64,000 nucleotides of DNA from Ambrosia x helenae (Eukaryota > Streptophyta > Magnoliopsida > Asterales > Asteraceae), in the NCBI GenBank assembly GCA_030844895.1, contig JAUTDX010007100.1:248001-312000 (forward strand). Direction: 5' to 3'. A model generated the notes under the pieces. It made no database searches. It was not told where the DNA came from and was given only the letters and a program-made list of their open reading frames with translations. Shown one piece after another: positions 32,480-43,351 of the stretch. How positions within the stretch are numbered: the first letter of the stretch is position 1; each line of letters opens with the position of its first letter. Both the position numbers and the translations under genes were made by a program.

Positions 32480-35290
32480 CAGAACACATGTGATTGAGGA
32501 ATAAACGTGTAGTCTTTTACTCAACACATATGCATGTTAACAGTGTAGAAGCCAAGTACCAAATATTAACACGTGTTAACAGATTAATAAATTTCCATGA
32601 CCCGAATTTAGTATTCTAACAGTTAAGAAGCCAATTGCATTGGGAAAAACTAGACTCAAATCCACAAGCAAGGACACAGGTACACTCGCTATGGTTTTTA
32701 TGTTTTTTGGATATCAGCTTGCAGCCTTTTGTTTACTCTTTTTGACTACCTGTAATAACTTGTGTTATAGACAAACGTATAATAACTTGTGTTATACAAG
32801 ATTGTAAGTTGGTTAATAAAGTGCATTTTTATTCAACACGTGTTGCTATTTTTCTGATTAACAAGTGTTAGTTGCTGGTTATCATGTGTTAACTTCTTCC
32901 TAACATGTGTTAATTTATTTACCTGAAGGATATGCTAGTGAAGTATCTACGTGAAGTCAAGCACCTGAAGGCTGATATATTCAATGGCTTAAGGATATAA
33001 AAGGAGAGGATTGATTGGGCAACACGTAACAACGTTGACGACTGTGGGGTGTTCTTGATGCGACATATGGAAAAGTTCATGGGCAAGGAGGAAAGTTTCA
33101 ACGCCGGCTTCAGCACAAATGGCGCAAAGAAGCTGGCGGAGTTGAGGAGGCTGAGAAAGAGGTTCGCCACACATATCTTATGGTCGCTAGTTAATCTTTT
33201 GAAAGACAACGTTGAATCAGCAGCGCTAAGGAAGTAGGGATTGCAATTATGGTGGTATGGTGTTTTTTGTGCGGCGGGTTGCATGATCGCTTGTATGGGA
33301 TGTTTGATAAAAAATTATATTGTCTAGACTTTATAAGTATGGTAATTGGGCGCGGGCTATGTACCTGCCGTCTATTAAACTTTTACTCTTTTGTGACACA
33401 TGTTTCAACAAGAATGTCAAAAACTTACAAAAAAGAAGAAGGTAAACATGTGTTAGTTAGGCATAAAAAGGTAACATGTGTTATTTCATCTGATAAAGTT
33501 GACTAAGTAGCACTGTAAAAAAAAGATATACCTACGCATAACATTCAAATAACAGTATGCAACAAAAAAGTTTCAATGAGGACCCCTTAAAGGTTACATA
33601 GTTAGTTATCATGCATATTACCCTTTGCATAAATAGGGTAACATGTGTTATCTGACCAAGTCTGCGTGCTTGGTAGCAAAGTCAAGATGAACAAGAGAAA
33701 AATATACCCAGGACAATCAAATGAACTGCATGAAAGGGTAACATGTGTTAATGTTGCATAAGAGGTTAACATATGTTATTTGGTAACATATGTTAAATTT
33801 GTATTTATTGCCAGCCTTTTTTGTCTTGCTTACTACTATAGTTTTCACTTCATAAGTTTATTGAGAAATAAAACATACAAACTATTAACACACGTTATTA
33901 CAAAAGTATCATTACAAACTATTGAATAAGAGAAAAAAACATACCCAGGACATTCAAATGAACTGCATTGAAGGGTAACATGTGTTAATGTTGCATGAGA
34001 GGTTAACATGTGTTATTTGGTAACATATGTTAAACTTGTATTTATTGTCAGGCTTTTTTTTTGTCTTACTTAACACTATAGTTTTCACTTCATAAGTTTA
34101 CTGAGAAAATAAAAGCATACAAACTATTAACACACGTTATTACAAAGTATGATTACAAACTATTGACCACTTTAACAAAATAAATCTAGTAATTCTATAC
34201 ATTGACTACCAAAAAGAAAACGTTATTCAAAAGTTTTTCTACATATTTTTCTCGGCTTCCTTGGAATTCGTATGTTAACATAGTTTTCACTTCATAAGTT
34301 TACTAAGAAGTAAAGCATACAAACTATTAACACACATTATTACAAAAAAATAACATTACAAACTATTGAACAAGAGATAAACCTACACAGGACATTCAAA
34401 TGAATTGTATGGAAGGGTAACATGTGTTAGTTGGTCATAAAAGGGTAACATGTGTTATCTGATTTGATAAAGTTAAATGGTTGCCCCAATATACCCATGA
34501 GAAGATCTAATATTTGTTAGTATGGGTGGTGTGGTAACATATGTTAACACTCGTTATTACAAAGTATCATAACAAACTATTAATCACTTTAACAAAATAA
34601 ATATAGTAAATCTATACATTGAGTACTAAAAAATAAAATGATATTCAGAAGCTTCAACAATGACCTAATAAAGGTCACTTGTTTTTTTTTCAGTGACACG
34701 TGTTTCAACAAGAATGTCAAACACTAGAAAAAAAAGGGTAACATGTGTTAGTGAGGTAACATTTGTTAAAGTTGTATTACAAATTATACTGAGAAATAAA
34801 ACATACAAACAATTAACACACGTTATTACAAAGTATGATTACAAACTATTGACCACTTTAACAAAATAAATCTAGTAATTCTATACATTGACTACCAAAA
34901 AGAAAACGTTATTCAAAAGTTTTTCTACATATTTTTCTCGGCTTCTTTGGCTTCGTATCTTAACATATGTTAACCGTGGGGGGTCTTCGTTATCCACTGC
35001 AAAACAATAGATAATATGTTAAACGGTGTGACCAACTCATCATCCAACATGCTAACAGAAGTAACACATGTTAACCTACTCAAACATTTCATCAAACACA
35101 TGGAGGGCATATATCCAAAACACAAAAGACATTATAATTACCTTCCATACATTCATCATTAACTTTAAATAGACATCCATATATCCAAAACACAAAAGAC
35201 CTTATAACTATCTTCCATACATTCACTATTAACTTCTAACATACTAACAGAATAACACATGTTAACCTAGTCAAGCATTTCATCAAACAC
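32480..35290. repeat. Field of TAACAYRTGTTA palindromes and about 240-bp imperfect repeats
   Basis: More than 25 copies or near-copies of the 12-bp palindrome TAACATGTGTTA (variants ACACGTGT, ACATATGT, ACACACGT) are spread through the interior of the inverted-repeat element. A larger unit beginning CAGGACATTCAAATGAACTG repeats near 33710, 33950 and 34388, and blocks such as ACAAACTATTAACACACGTT recur between them. Confidence 0.8.
32928..33237 (+). pseudogene. Ulp1-like (C48) protease C-terminal fragment
   Basis: The frame contains DWATRNNVDDCGVFLMRHME, then FMGKEESFNAGF, the block around the catalytic Cys of SUMO proteases of the Ulp1 family. It ends naturally with a stop after ESAALRK. The frame upstream is broken by a TAA after NGLRI (32997-32999), and the His/Asp part of the catalytic triad is not visible. 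It therefore looks like leftover cargo. Confidence 0.7.
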
Positions 35291-35837
35291 ATGGAGTTCA
35301 TATATTCAAAACACAAAAGACATTATAATTACCTTCCATACATTCACAATCTAACATAAACAAAAAAAAAATAAAAAAAATGAAAAAGGTTAACATAAGG
35401 TTTTTTTTTTTTTTTTTTTTTTCATTCAAGCATTAGATCAAACACTTGGGGTGCAAACAAAACTATCTCCAGATCTAAAATTGAAGTTTCACTAGCACAA
35501 CAGATCCCAAAAGTTGGATATTAATAAGGTTACTTGAACGAATGATAGAATCATACCAAGCCTCTGTTTTTATTTTTATAAAACCCAAAATGTTTACAAC
35601 TTTAAATCGTACCTCCGAGTCAACTCAGCAGCTACATTCTTTCCTTCCTTTTCTTCCCACACCAAACCCTCTGTTTTTATTTTTATAAAACCTAAAAGCA
35701 GCAATCACGAAATAGAGCATAAAGCAGCTCATGAGAAAAGGAGATGAAATATGGATCTGGGATTTCTCATGATCCACGAACAAAAAGGCATAAACACGAC
35801 TTGAATCCGTCACTTACAGCCATGGATCTGGAATTTC

Positions 35838-36180
35838 TCATGATGTGGCTTTCAGGGTAAGAAAGGGGATGAAGATGGAACTCCGTGTTGTTGGCTAGAG
35901 AGATAAAGAAATTGAAGATGGTGGCCAGATTTGGTGGTGATGGAAGGAGGAGGATGTGGTAGTGTTAATAGTGTGAGAAAGAAGATGAATTTTTGAGATA
36001 TCTGATGAAAAGGAGAGAGAGATATTTGAAATCCATTTAAGGATGAGAAAGAAGATGAATTTTTGATATCTTGATGAAAATGGGGGAATGGGAGGGAAGA
36101 AAGAATATGTATGGGAGAGTGTGTGTGATGATTGACTTTTGTACTAGGGAAGAAAAGGAGGTGAGGTGACATAAGGGGCA
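35838..36180 (-). other. Promoter/leader-like region at the right arm of the inverted-repeat element
   Basis: On the minus strand this is a CT-rich leader-like sequence with a duplicated segment AAAAATTCATCTTCTTTCTC (35980-36065). It resembles a transcribed 5' region, but no gene follows on that strand. Confidence 0.35.
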
Positions 36181-36410
36181 TTTTACTATAATACCCTTCA
36201 ATGTAATATAAAATGATTTTTTCTTTGGGTGATGTGGCTAATCCTAAACCACAAGATGGGTGTTCATGGTTTTCACTATAAAATGAGTTTTCTTCATATA
36301 CTTACACTATATATATATATATATATATTACTTTCAACCAAAATCAATACCACCAACAATCAAAACATAGATTCAACAATCAAACAAGCAAAAAAAAGTA
36401 TATATATCAA

Positions 36411-37669
36411 ATGGAAGGCCCCTCGTGTCCACTCGACTCATCTAGTTCTTCCGATTCGTCGGGTTCTTCGATGGATTTTTTTGCAATGGTTTGCGAGGCG
36501 GCGCAACGTGAAAATACGGAACGCCCAAAGAAAAGAATGGTGCAGCGTGATCGGTGGGGGGCAAATGAAGTTTTGATGAACGATTACTTTGTAGAAAACC
36601 CAAAGTACAACGACGAGATTTTTAAAAATCGATTTCGTTTATCAAATGAATTATTTTTAAAGATTGTCGGGGACATCGAAGCTAAGTTCGAATGGTTTCA
36701 AGTAGGGTATGGTGCTAATGGGAAAAAAGGAGCTTTATGGCGATAGAAAAATGCACATCCGCGATTTGTCAACTTACTACCGGTAATGTTCCTAGCGAAT
36801 TTGATGAATATTTTAATATGTCAAGTAGAATTTCAAGCGAGTCTCTTCACTATTTTTGCAATGCTATTATTGATTTATATGGTAAAGAGTATCTCCGAAG
36901 ACCAACTAGACACGACATAACACGTTTTACGCCGCACATGAAGCTTGATGGCATTTTCCCGGTATGGTCGGTAGCATCGATTGTACCCACATCGAATGGA
37001 GAAGTTGCCCGACGGCTTTGCGAGGTTAGTTTATGAGAGGTGACCATAAAAAACCGACGATAATGCTCAAAGCCGTTGTGTCGAACGATTTATGAATTTG
37101 TCATGTGTACTTTGGTCCACCCGGCTCAAACAACGACATCAATGTTCTAAATCAATCACCGCTTTTCGATACAGAGATACAAGGAACCGCCCCGACGTGT
37201 CCGTTTACGGTGAACGAACGACAATATAGACGTGGCTTCTATCTTGTTGATGGCCCCCGCTTGGTCAGTTTTTGTGAAAGCTTACTCGTTTCCGATAATT
37301 GAAAAAGAAATATTGTTTAAGAAGCTACAGGAATCTGCGAGAAAAGACGTTGAACGGGCATTTGGTGTATTGAAAGGTAAATGGCACATAATAGATCGCC
37401 CGATGCGTTTGGTTGATCAAGCGAAAATAAGGGGTGTTGTGTACGCGTGTGTCATATTGCAAAACATGATCATAAAGGAAGAGGGGCGCGCAATATCTCC
37501 GGATTACGTTATGGATACGGATATACCAGCAAACGTTCCCGATGATGTACTTTTGGAGTTGCGGAATGAACAAGCCCACTATCAGCATCGATTTGATCTA
37601 ACAGAACACGTGGGTGGTTTAGATATCGAGTTTGAGGACCCTTACCCACCGCTCATTTATTTTTTTTAA
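36411..37669 (+). pseudogene. PIF/Harbinger transposase (HARBI1/ALP1-like), broken
   Basis: The frame starts MEGPSCPLDSS and runs into the HARBI1-like N-terminus (FRLSNELFLKIVGDIE). Catalytic motifs are readable: Asp in GSIDCTHIEWRSCPTALRG, Asp in GSNNDINVLNQSPLF and Glu in DVERAFGVLKGKWHI. It is interrupted by a frameshift near 36740, a TAG replacing Gln near 37032, a TGA replacing Trp near 37094 and a small deletion near 37253 after LVDG. No active protein can result. The last block ends PYPPLIYFF. The second Harbinger gene (MYB-like) is not present. Confidence 0.88.
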
Positions 37670-37902
37670 TTTTTATGTTTTTTTATTTAATGTATTTTTT
37701 TATTTAATGTAATGTTTTTTTATTTAAGGCAATGTTTTTATATATTTTAAAAAATAAAAAGTTTAGTGATGAAATGTGATGAAATGTGATGAAAAGTGAA
37801 TACCACTACATGTGTTTAGTGATGGAATGTGATGAAATCAGGTAACAGAATCTAATTGGGTGTGATAGTGTGATAAAGTTTTGACCATCCCATATGCCCT
37901 TA

Positions 37903-38402
37903 TATGACTCAGAAAAGGATGAGAGATTCCATGTTTTATATCAAAGCATAACTTTTTTTTTCCTCTTGTATGTACTTTTTGAGTGTCTTTTGTTGTTTAA
38001 TATATTGTAAAACAAAAACATGATGCTAAAAAATAAATAGTAGGTTTTTTCCCTATATATTCACTAAAAAATTATTGAAAATTATTGGGTAATAATTAAA
38101 GAATTGATTAGAAAGTCTATGTAATTAATGTTTAACTAATATTGACTACATTTATTGAGAGGTAGTATGTAGTGCAGAGTGTAAATAGTAAGACCCATTA
38201 TAAAGTCAACCAACGTTTCTTTTCATTTGTATATATAGAACATGTCCTCTTCATTTGTAATCACTTTTTAGTTGTAACCATTATGTCCTATTAATAAAAG
38301 TCTTTTGTTTCGTGCACATTATTATACACATGTTCATATATATGTTGTTTTAGATTCTTGATTCTTGTTCTTGATGTCTAACACCAATCATATAAGCTTC
38401 TA
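37903..38402. other. No feature recognised
   Basis: AT-rich flank to the right of the PIF element, with no reading frame or repeat that I can name. Confidence 0.3.
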
Positions 38403-38640
38403 CACTAGTAGAAAAAACAGAAAAAACATTTTTCTTGACGTTCTTGACAAGAAAGGGGTACGATGACATAAAAAAGAGTGTCGTTAATATGACACTTTCT
38501 TGCATATCATTTGTTTCTGACACGCGTTTATGATAATTTTTATTGACACATATTAATGACATATTTTTATGACAAAAAATTATGACGTTTATTTTGTTTG
38601 TCATAATTTATTAATCTAAAAAATTTCGTGCTAATTTACA
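38403..38640 (+). mobile_element. CACTA-type terminus, partner end not found
   Basis: CACTAGTAGAAAAAACAG is a typical CACTA terminus. TGTCATAA/TTATGACA-type short repeats follow (38460-38610) in both orientations, as in subterminal regions. The matching end ...TAGTG and a transposase were not located, so this may be a small or truncated element. Confidence 0.55.
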
Positions 38641-40006
38641 AATTTACCCCTCCCCCATTTCATGCAGACAAAATCTCATTTTATACAGAATCATTAGCTA
38701 ATTAATAACAAAATCCCCATTTCATTATATAAACCAATCAAAGTGTTTGTCAAACCTCCCACGTACAAACATTTAATAGTTACAAAAATATTGTGTCAAC
38801 AATACATTAGTCGCCTTAAAAAAGTTTCGATCACCTGAAAATAAATGTCGCGGCAAAACTTGGCCATTCTTTGCGAACAACATCCATATCCCCGTCTGCA
38901 TAAGACTTCACTCCTCCCCCAACCGGAGACAACAATTAAATTAATACGTCAATGGAGACCAATTATTTTACATAAATCGGAGTGCGTCGCTGATTTCAAT
39001 TTGCCTCAACTTATATTGTCCAATATTTCAACTCCTCCGCGAATTATCTATTTCATGAATTTCATAACAGAAACCACATTCTATAATTCCTGCTGGCATG
39101 GACAGTACACATTAAAGAAAATAAGAAAAATATTAACGCACCCACCACAAAGCTGAATCATTTATAAAAATTAACAATCACACATAAACCTCGATCATGT
39201 TACCAGGTTTGGTTCTTGATTTTAATATACTTTTCTATTTTTTTCACAAGAGTATTTCATTTGTATCTGGGTTATTCAGTAGGTTCACTTGTCAACCTAA
39301 TTTTTGTTTCTTATGTGCACAGTGTGTTGGACAACTGCCTGTATATTATATGTTCCTTTGCAGGATGTAGAGCGTCGAAGTCAATGCAGGAGTTTGAACT
39401 TATAATGAGAGTTTACATGTGTTGTCAAATAAACTTATTTTGCTAGCATAAACTATGGAAGTATAAGATAGTACATATTGTGTTATGGCTTCATGTTCAC
39501 AAGAGATGAAACCTATATTAACAAGTAGGTGTTAAAGCACCATGTAGCTGTTGAAGTTAGGTTTTCTATATTATTTATGTATCTTAGGCCTTCGTGTCTC
39601 ATGCTGACCCGACTTTCATAATGATAACATGGATAGTTTAGTTAGTCGCCCGTTTGGTGTAATTGATTTATCTTTGCTTTATTTCACATGAACTGGCTTG
39701 GTTATTGTTACTCTATGCAAGTACTTATAGCTAGCTGTATTTTTAAGCGACAACGTTACCATACTCATTAATATTTGTTTGCATCTCTTGCTCAGTTTTG
39801 GCTGCCTTATTACATGATCGAGGCGCTGAAGCGCAACGCAACGCACCATATGCGTTGTGCCCAAAAGGGCGCGGTTTCAGGGTCCTAGGCGCAGCGCAGG
39901 TTTCAAGCCCAAAAAGACGTTGTTTTAAGCCAAAAAACAAGCCCAAGGCCATCTAAGAAAAGGGGCAATAATAATAATAATAAATTAATAAACATATTGA
40001 TAAAGG

Positions 40007-40049
<43 letters not shown>

Positions 40050-40230
40050 TATCACAAAACAACTTTTATGCAAAACCAATTGTTTATATATGTCTAGTTA
40101 TCTAGTGTATCGTATATACCCCATAAAATAGACCCTAAAAATGTAATAAGTCAAAGATTAACCCACAAGGCTATATATATATATATATCAAATACGAACC
40201 ACATCTAATAAAATAAACACTTACCGAATT
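38641..40230. other. Low-information region with an AAT microsatellite
   Basis: No supported gene. An (AAT)n run covers 39966-40046 with a short interruption. A GC-rich patch GCGCTGAAGCGCAACGCAAC (39823-39842) and following GGCGC-rich sequence stand out from the AT-rich surroundings and may be the end of an unrecognised repeat. Confidence 0.4.
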
Positions 40231-41085
40231 AGGGTTGAGTGCGTCTGAACACTGTTGGTCCGATTTGAGGCTGAGTGTGTCTCAACAATGTTGGTCCGAA
40301 TTGGGGCTGAGTGCCTCTGACCACTACTTCCATAGCACAAGCAACAATTTCCTTTTGGATTTTGGGCGAAATCAACTAATTATTCTCAATAGCGTTTGAG
40401 TTAAACACCTTATTTACTTTATAATTATGCTCACAATACCATTTTACAAGTTCAAGAAAATTACCTCGACTATTAGAACTTATAGCCTCATCATGCCCGC
40501 GTTGTTGTAAAAGAAATCGAATCACATCAACAACAGTGGTTAATCGAATACAATAATCAATCTCATCTTGCTTATATTTTCTTGACATAATATTGTTTAA
40601 ATTATGTCTTTGGTCTTTGAATGACTCGAGTTGAACTCTAGCATGATTATGTCTACTATTATGACCCCCTTCATGATTACGAAAATTTTCTAATGCCTTT
40701 TTCCGGTTTTTAAAACCATTGTTGATAAAATCCTCATCCCCATATTTATTACCGATAGGAAACAAATCACACCATAAACAAAATGCAGCATCTTTAGATA
40801 CACTATATTCTAACCGACTTAAATAAACCATGTTTCTTGAAATTTTCTCATATATCCATAAACTTTTGCTTTAGGGAAAATATGACCCCTTGGTTGACAA
40901 GGACGTTTCTTTATGTTCCGTCTTCTTACTTCTTCTCATATATTAGTTAAATAATCATTAATTGGTTTACGTAATACCGGGTCACCAACAATTTCATTTT
41001 CTGATAATTCAAGTTCCTCTCGACTTCTTTTGTTATTATTTTCATTAGAGTTCAATAGATTTTATGAATTCGCGATACTTGGTTT
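40231..41085 (-). pseudogene. hAT-related TTF-type zinc finger (ZMYM1-like) transposase fragment
   Basis: The longest frame (40831-40376) contains YSVSKDAAFCLWCDLF, then NFRNHEGGHNSRHNHARVQ and IRFLLQQRGHDEA. It matches the TTF/ZMYM-type N-terminal part of hAT-like transposases, including FLELVKWYCEHN. A TAG follows ENN, and the family sequence continues after it (LISPKIQKEIVACAMEVV, to about 40320). Upstream, broken blocks continue to about 41085. The DDE core and dimerisation domain are missing. A 40-bp imperfect repeat (GCTGAGTGnnTCTnAnCAnT) covers 40232-40330. Confidence 0.75.
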
Positions 41086-42141
41086 GGGTTCTTTGTTAAA
41101 ATAACTTTGTATGTTTGCATTTCTACAATAAAAATAACACTGAATTTGGACACAAAAAGTTCATATAAAATAGAATATAGAATTAAATTAATTCACAACA
41201 AAAATATAATATATAACTGTAGAAAGTTAATAACAAATAGTGTCGTTTGAACTTATGCATATTAAATAAAAACTAAGAATCAGTTCAAGATGTTAAAAAA
41301 TAGTATACTGACGATAGAAAAAAAAAAAAAGAAAGAAAAGAAAAGAAAACCTTACTTCATGATGTTAAATGGAGAATGGTGGACCTATATGACTTGTCAA
41401 TTCAAATCTTAAAGAATCGAGAATTCTAGAAAAAGGCGTGTGATATATTTTTTTGTTTTTTAAGATATTAAGTATAAAGAAATATAATTTTTAATCAAAA
41501 AGAAATAATATTACTATTAAATATATTATAAATAGATTAAATAAATTAGATATAAATTAAATAAAAAGAAAAGTACGTGATTATGAGGGGATAAAAGGTT
41601 GTGTGGTTTATTATTCGGGAAAATTTGGTTTTGAAATGATTAAAATTTGGAATAATGTGTCATACTGATGTGACGGTTTTAGAGCGGGTGAGATATTTTA
41701 AGAGACGGATGTATTGATGTTTACCTCACTAGCATATTTACCACCTGTAACATAACGGGTACCCGTTTAATCCACCAAACATATGACGAGAACAAAAATC
41801 AATAATGATTGTAAGTTGTTGAGAATAAGCATCTTCCTTCACCTGGAAACAATATCAATTTGAAAAATAAGGTGTAATATTTATTTATTAATACTAATAT
41901 ACACATCAACTACTTACATGCAAGAAGTTGGATATGCATATATAGTTATTACACAAGACATGCACCACAGCCATTGAATACAAGCGGGTGAGTTACATTC
42001 ACCAATGAAAAAACAACTTAATATAAACTTTCAACCCAACAATATGGTTGGAAAGTTAAGAAGCACACTAAAATAAATTCATTTGCAAACATAATAATCC
42101 GAGCAAAATTCATAATTACCTGCTGATCATGATACTAATTA
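41086..42141. other. Flank and 3' region of the ERF gene
   Basis: AT-rich sequence without a supported gene. The last few hundred bases should include the 3' UTR of the ERF gene. A simple AAAGAAAAG run lies near 41320-41350. Confidence 0.35.
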
Positions 42142-42669
42142 CTAGTAGTCCCACAGATTCCATCCACCAAAGGTATCTCCGTGCTCTGCCGGCATGAGAG
42201 AGCTCATCCTCGGCGGGCTCAGCATCATTCCCTCAGCCATGTCCGATAACATATTTGGCATATCAAATACTGCGTCATTGTCGATAAATTCTCCAAGTGG
42301 ACTGGTTACCGTCTCCTCCACCTGATTTGACGGATGTCGAGCAGCGGCTGCGCTTGCAGCTGCCGCACGAATGTCATCAACCGTGGGACACTCGGGAAGA
42401 GTACCGAGGAGTGCCGAATCAGGAAAGTTTAGTAAGGCGTAGGATCCTTTGAGAACCAATGCAGCCGCGTCGTAAGCTGCAGCCGCCATCTCGGGTGTGG
42501 GATAGGTGCCCAACCAAACGCGGCTGGACTTGTTACGAATTTCGGAAACCCATTTATCAGCCCGGCGTCTGATACCATGGTAATTAGGGTGCTGGCTAGT
42601 GTTGCTGGTATCAGTTATGGAGTTTTTGTTTCTACGGTTAGCCATGCAGGGTGTTGTTATTGGATGCAT
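42142..42669 (-). CDS. AP2/ERF transcription factor, DREB subfamily (ERF023-027-like)
   Basis: The 175-residue, intron-less nuclear DNA-binding protein has one AP2 domain at about residues 30-86 (YHGIRRRADKWVSEIRNKSS, RVWLGTYPTPEMAAAAYDAA, LLNFP). The WLG element and the alanine-rich amphipathic helix are intact. The DREB-type Val of KWVSE is present, but the Glu usually found after EIR is Asn. The turn between the second and third strands (RNKSSR) looks two residues shorter than the common form. After the domain come the TVDDIRAAAASAAAAR block and an acidic C-terminus ending WNLWDY, the usual DREB arrangement with a C-terminal activation motif. Two starts are possible, 42669 (MHPITT) and 42645 (MANRRN). 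A TATA box at 42692-42702 places transcription start near 42666, which favours the second. It is the only intact host gene seen. Confidence 0.92.
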   Translation of the reverse strand: MHPITTPCMANRRNKNSITDTSNTSQHPNYHGIRRRADKWVSEIRNKSSRVWLGTYPTPEMAAAAYDAAALVLKGSYALLNFPDSALLGTLPECPTVDDIRAAAASAAAARHPSNQVEETVTSPLGEFIDNDAVFDMPNMLSDMAEGMMLSPPRMSSLMPAEHGDTFGGWNLWDY

Positions 42670-42691
42670 CTGTGGGTACTTGACTACTTGC

Positions 42692-42702
42692 TACTTATAG
42701 AG
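42692..42702 (-). promoter_or_regulatory. TATA box of the ERF gene
   Basis: On the minus strand TCTATAAGTAG lies 23-33 bases upstream of the first ATG, a normal TATA position for a start near 42666. Confidence 0.6.
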
Positions 42703-43178
42703 GTTATGGATGCACCTGTGTGCCTGTGGTTACTCATAGACCATTAATTTATATTTGTGGAGGGAAGGTAGTTGGGGGCCCATGGGTTTTTTACTCGTTG
42801 AAGAATAATGGAGTATGGAGAACGCGCGTCACAATTTTGTGGATATACGTTTTGTTTTAGAAAAAGATACTAGTATCCAGGAAAAAGAAAAAGAAAAAGA
42901 TCTCAAATCTTTACAAACAAGTACACATAAACCCCCCTATCAATGTCATGTTCCATTTTAAATTTGATTTATTTATAAACGAAAAAAAATATTAGAAAAT
43001 TAATCTCAATTAACTATTGTAAAGCGGATTATTAAGAGTAACGATCGTCATTAATAAAAATAATCTTAAAGGGATCATCGCCCGCAATCGTGCATGGGTG
43101 GTTTTTTTGGTTTCGATCTATCACGGCAAAGTATATGTTGCTTTTATTTTAGGGCACTGTTTATAGGGGGGGGGGGGG
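42703..43178. other. ERF upstream region ending in a poly-G tract
   Basis: No gene. A GAAAAAGAAAAAGAAAAAGA run lies near 42880. A G homopolymer (43166-43178) was the target of the next two insertions. Confidence 0.4.
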
Positions 43179-43343
43179 CAGGGGCGGATTCAGCACACAA
43201 TCAGGGGGTGCGGACGTTGCGTATCAACTTCGTGCGCGTAGTGGAAAATTTGTTTTTTTTTACGAAATTTGAAAAACGTTGCTACTAAAATGAAAAAAAT
43301 GAAAGACGTTACTACTGAAAAATGTTTCTAGATCCGCCACTTG
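43179..43343. mobile_element. hAT-type miniature element, CAGNGGCGGATC family
   Basis: The 165-bp element starts CAGGGGCGGATTCAGC and ends with the inverse of CAAGTGGCGGATCTAG. It is flanked by eight G on both sides (43171-43178, 43344-43351), consistent with an 8-bp duplication inside the poly-G tract. A relative lies at 22623-22776. Confidence 0.8.
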
Positions 43344-43351
43344 GGGGGGGG

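Larger units (their letters stand above)
31517..36307. mobile_element. Inverted-repeat element carrying a Ulp1 fragment (Mutator-like, probable)
   Basis: The left end is GGGGAGGGATATTATG. The inverse of the right end is GTGTAAGTATATGAAG. From there both arms share AAAACYCAnTnTTAnAGTG and GAAAACCATGAA and continue with weaker homology for well over 100 bp. The element sits in the TA repeat and holds a CT-rich leader-like repeat, a Ulp1 protease fragment and a field of TAACATGTGTTA palindromes. Ulp1-like genes are known cargo of some plant Mutator-like elements; the superfamily assignment is inference. Confidence 0.6.
30161..37899 (+). mobile_element. PIF/Harbinger transposon, interrupted by three elements
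   Basis: The left end is GGGTGGACGGGGTGGTC. The right end is the inverse of GGGCATATGGGATGGTC. The 3-bp target duplication TTA lies at 30158-30160 and 37900-37902. The transposase pseudogene sits near the right end. A TA microsatellite that once joined 30355 to about 36310 has been split by insertions at 30365-31170, 31190-31468 and 31517-36307, so the original element was roughly 1.8 kb. Confidence 0.8.

Noticed and set aside
39780..39960. Gene exon in the GCGC-rich patch
   Set aside because: Frames are short and repetitive (GCGCAACGC), with no splice context or domain.
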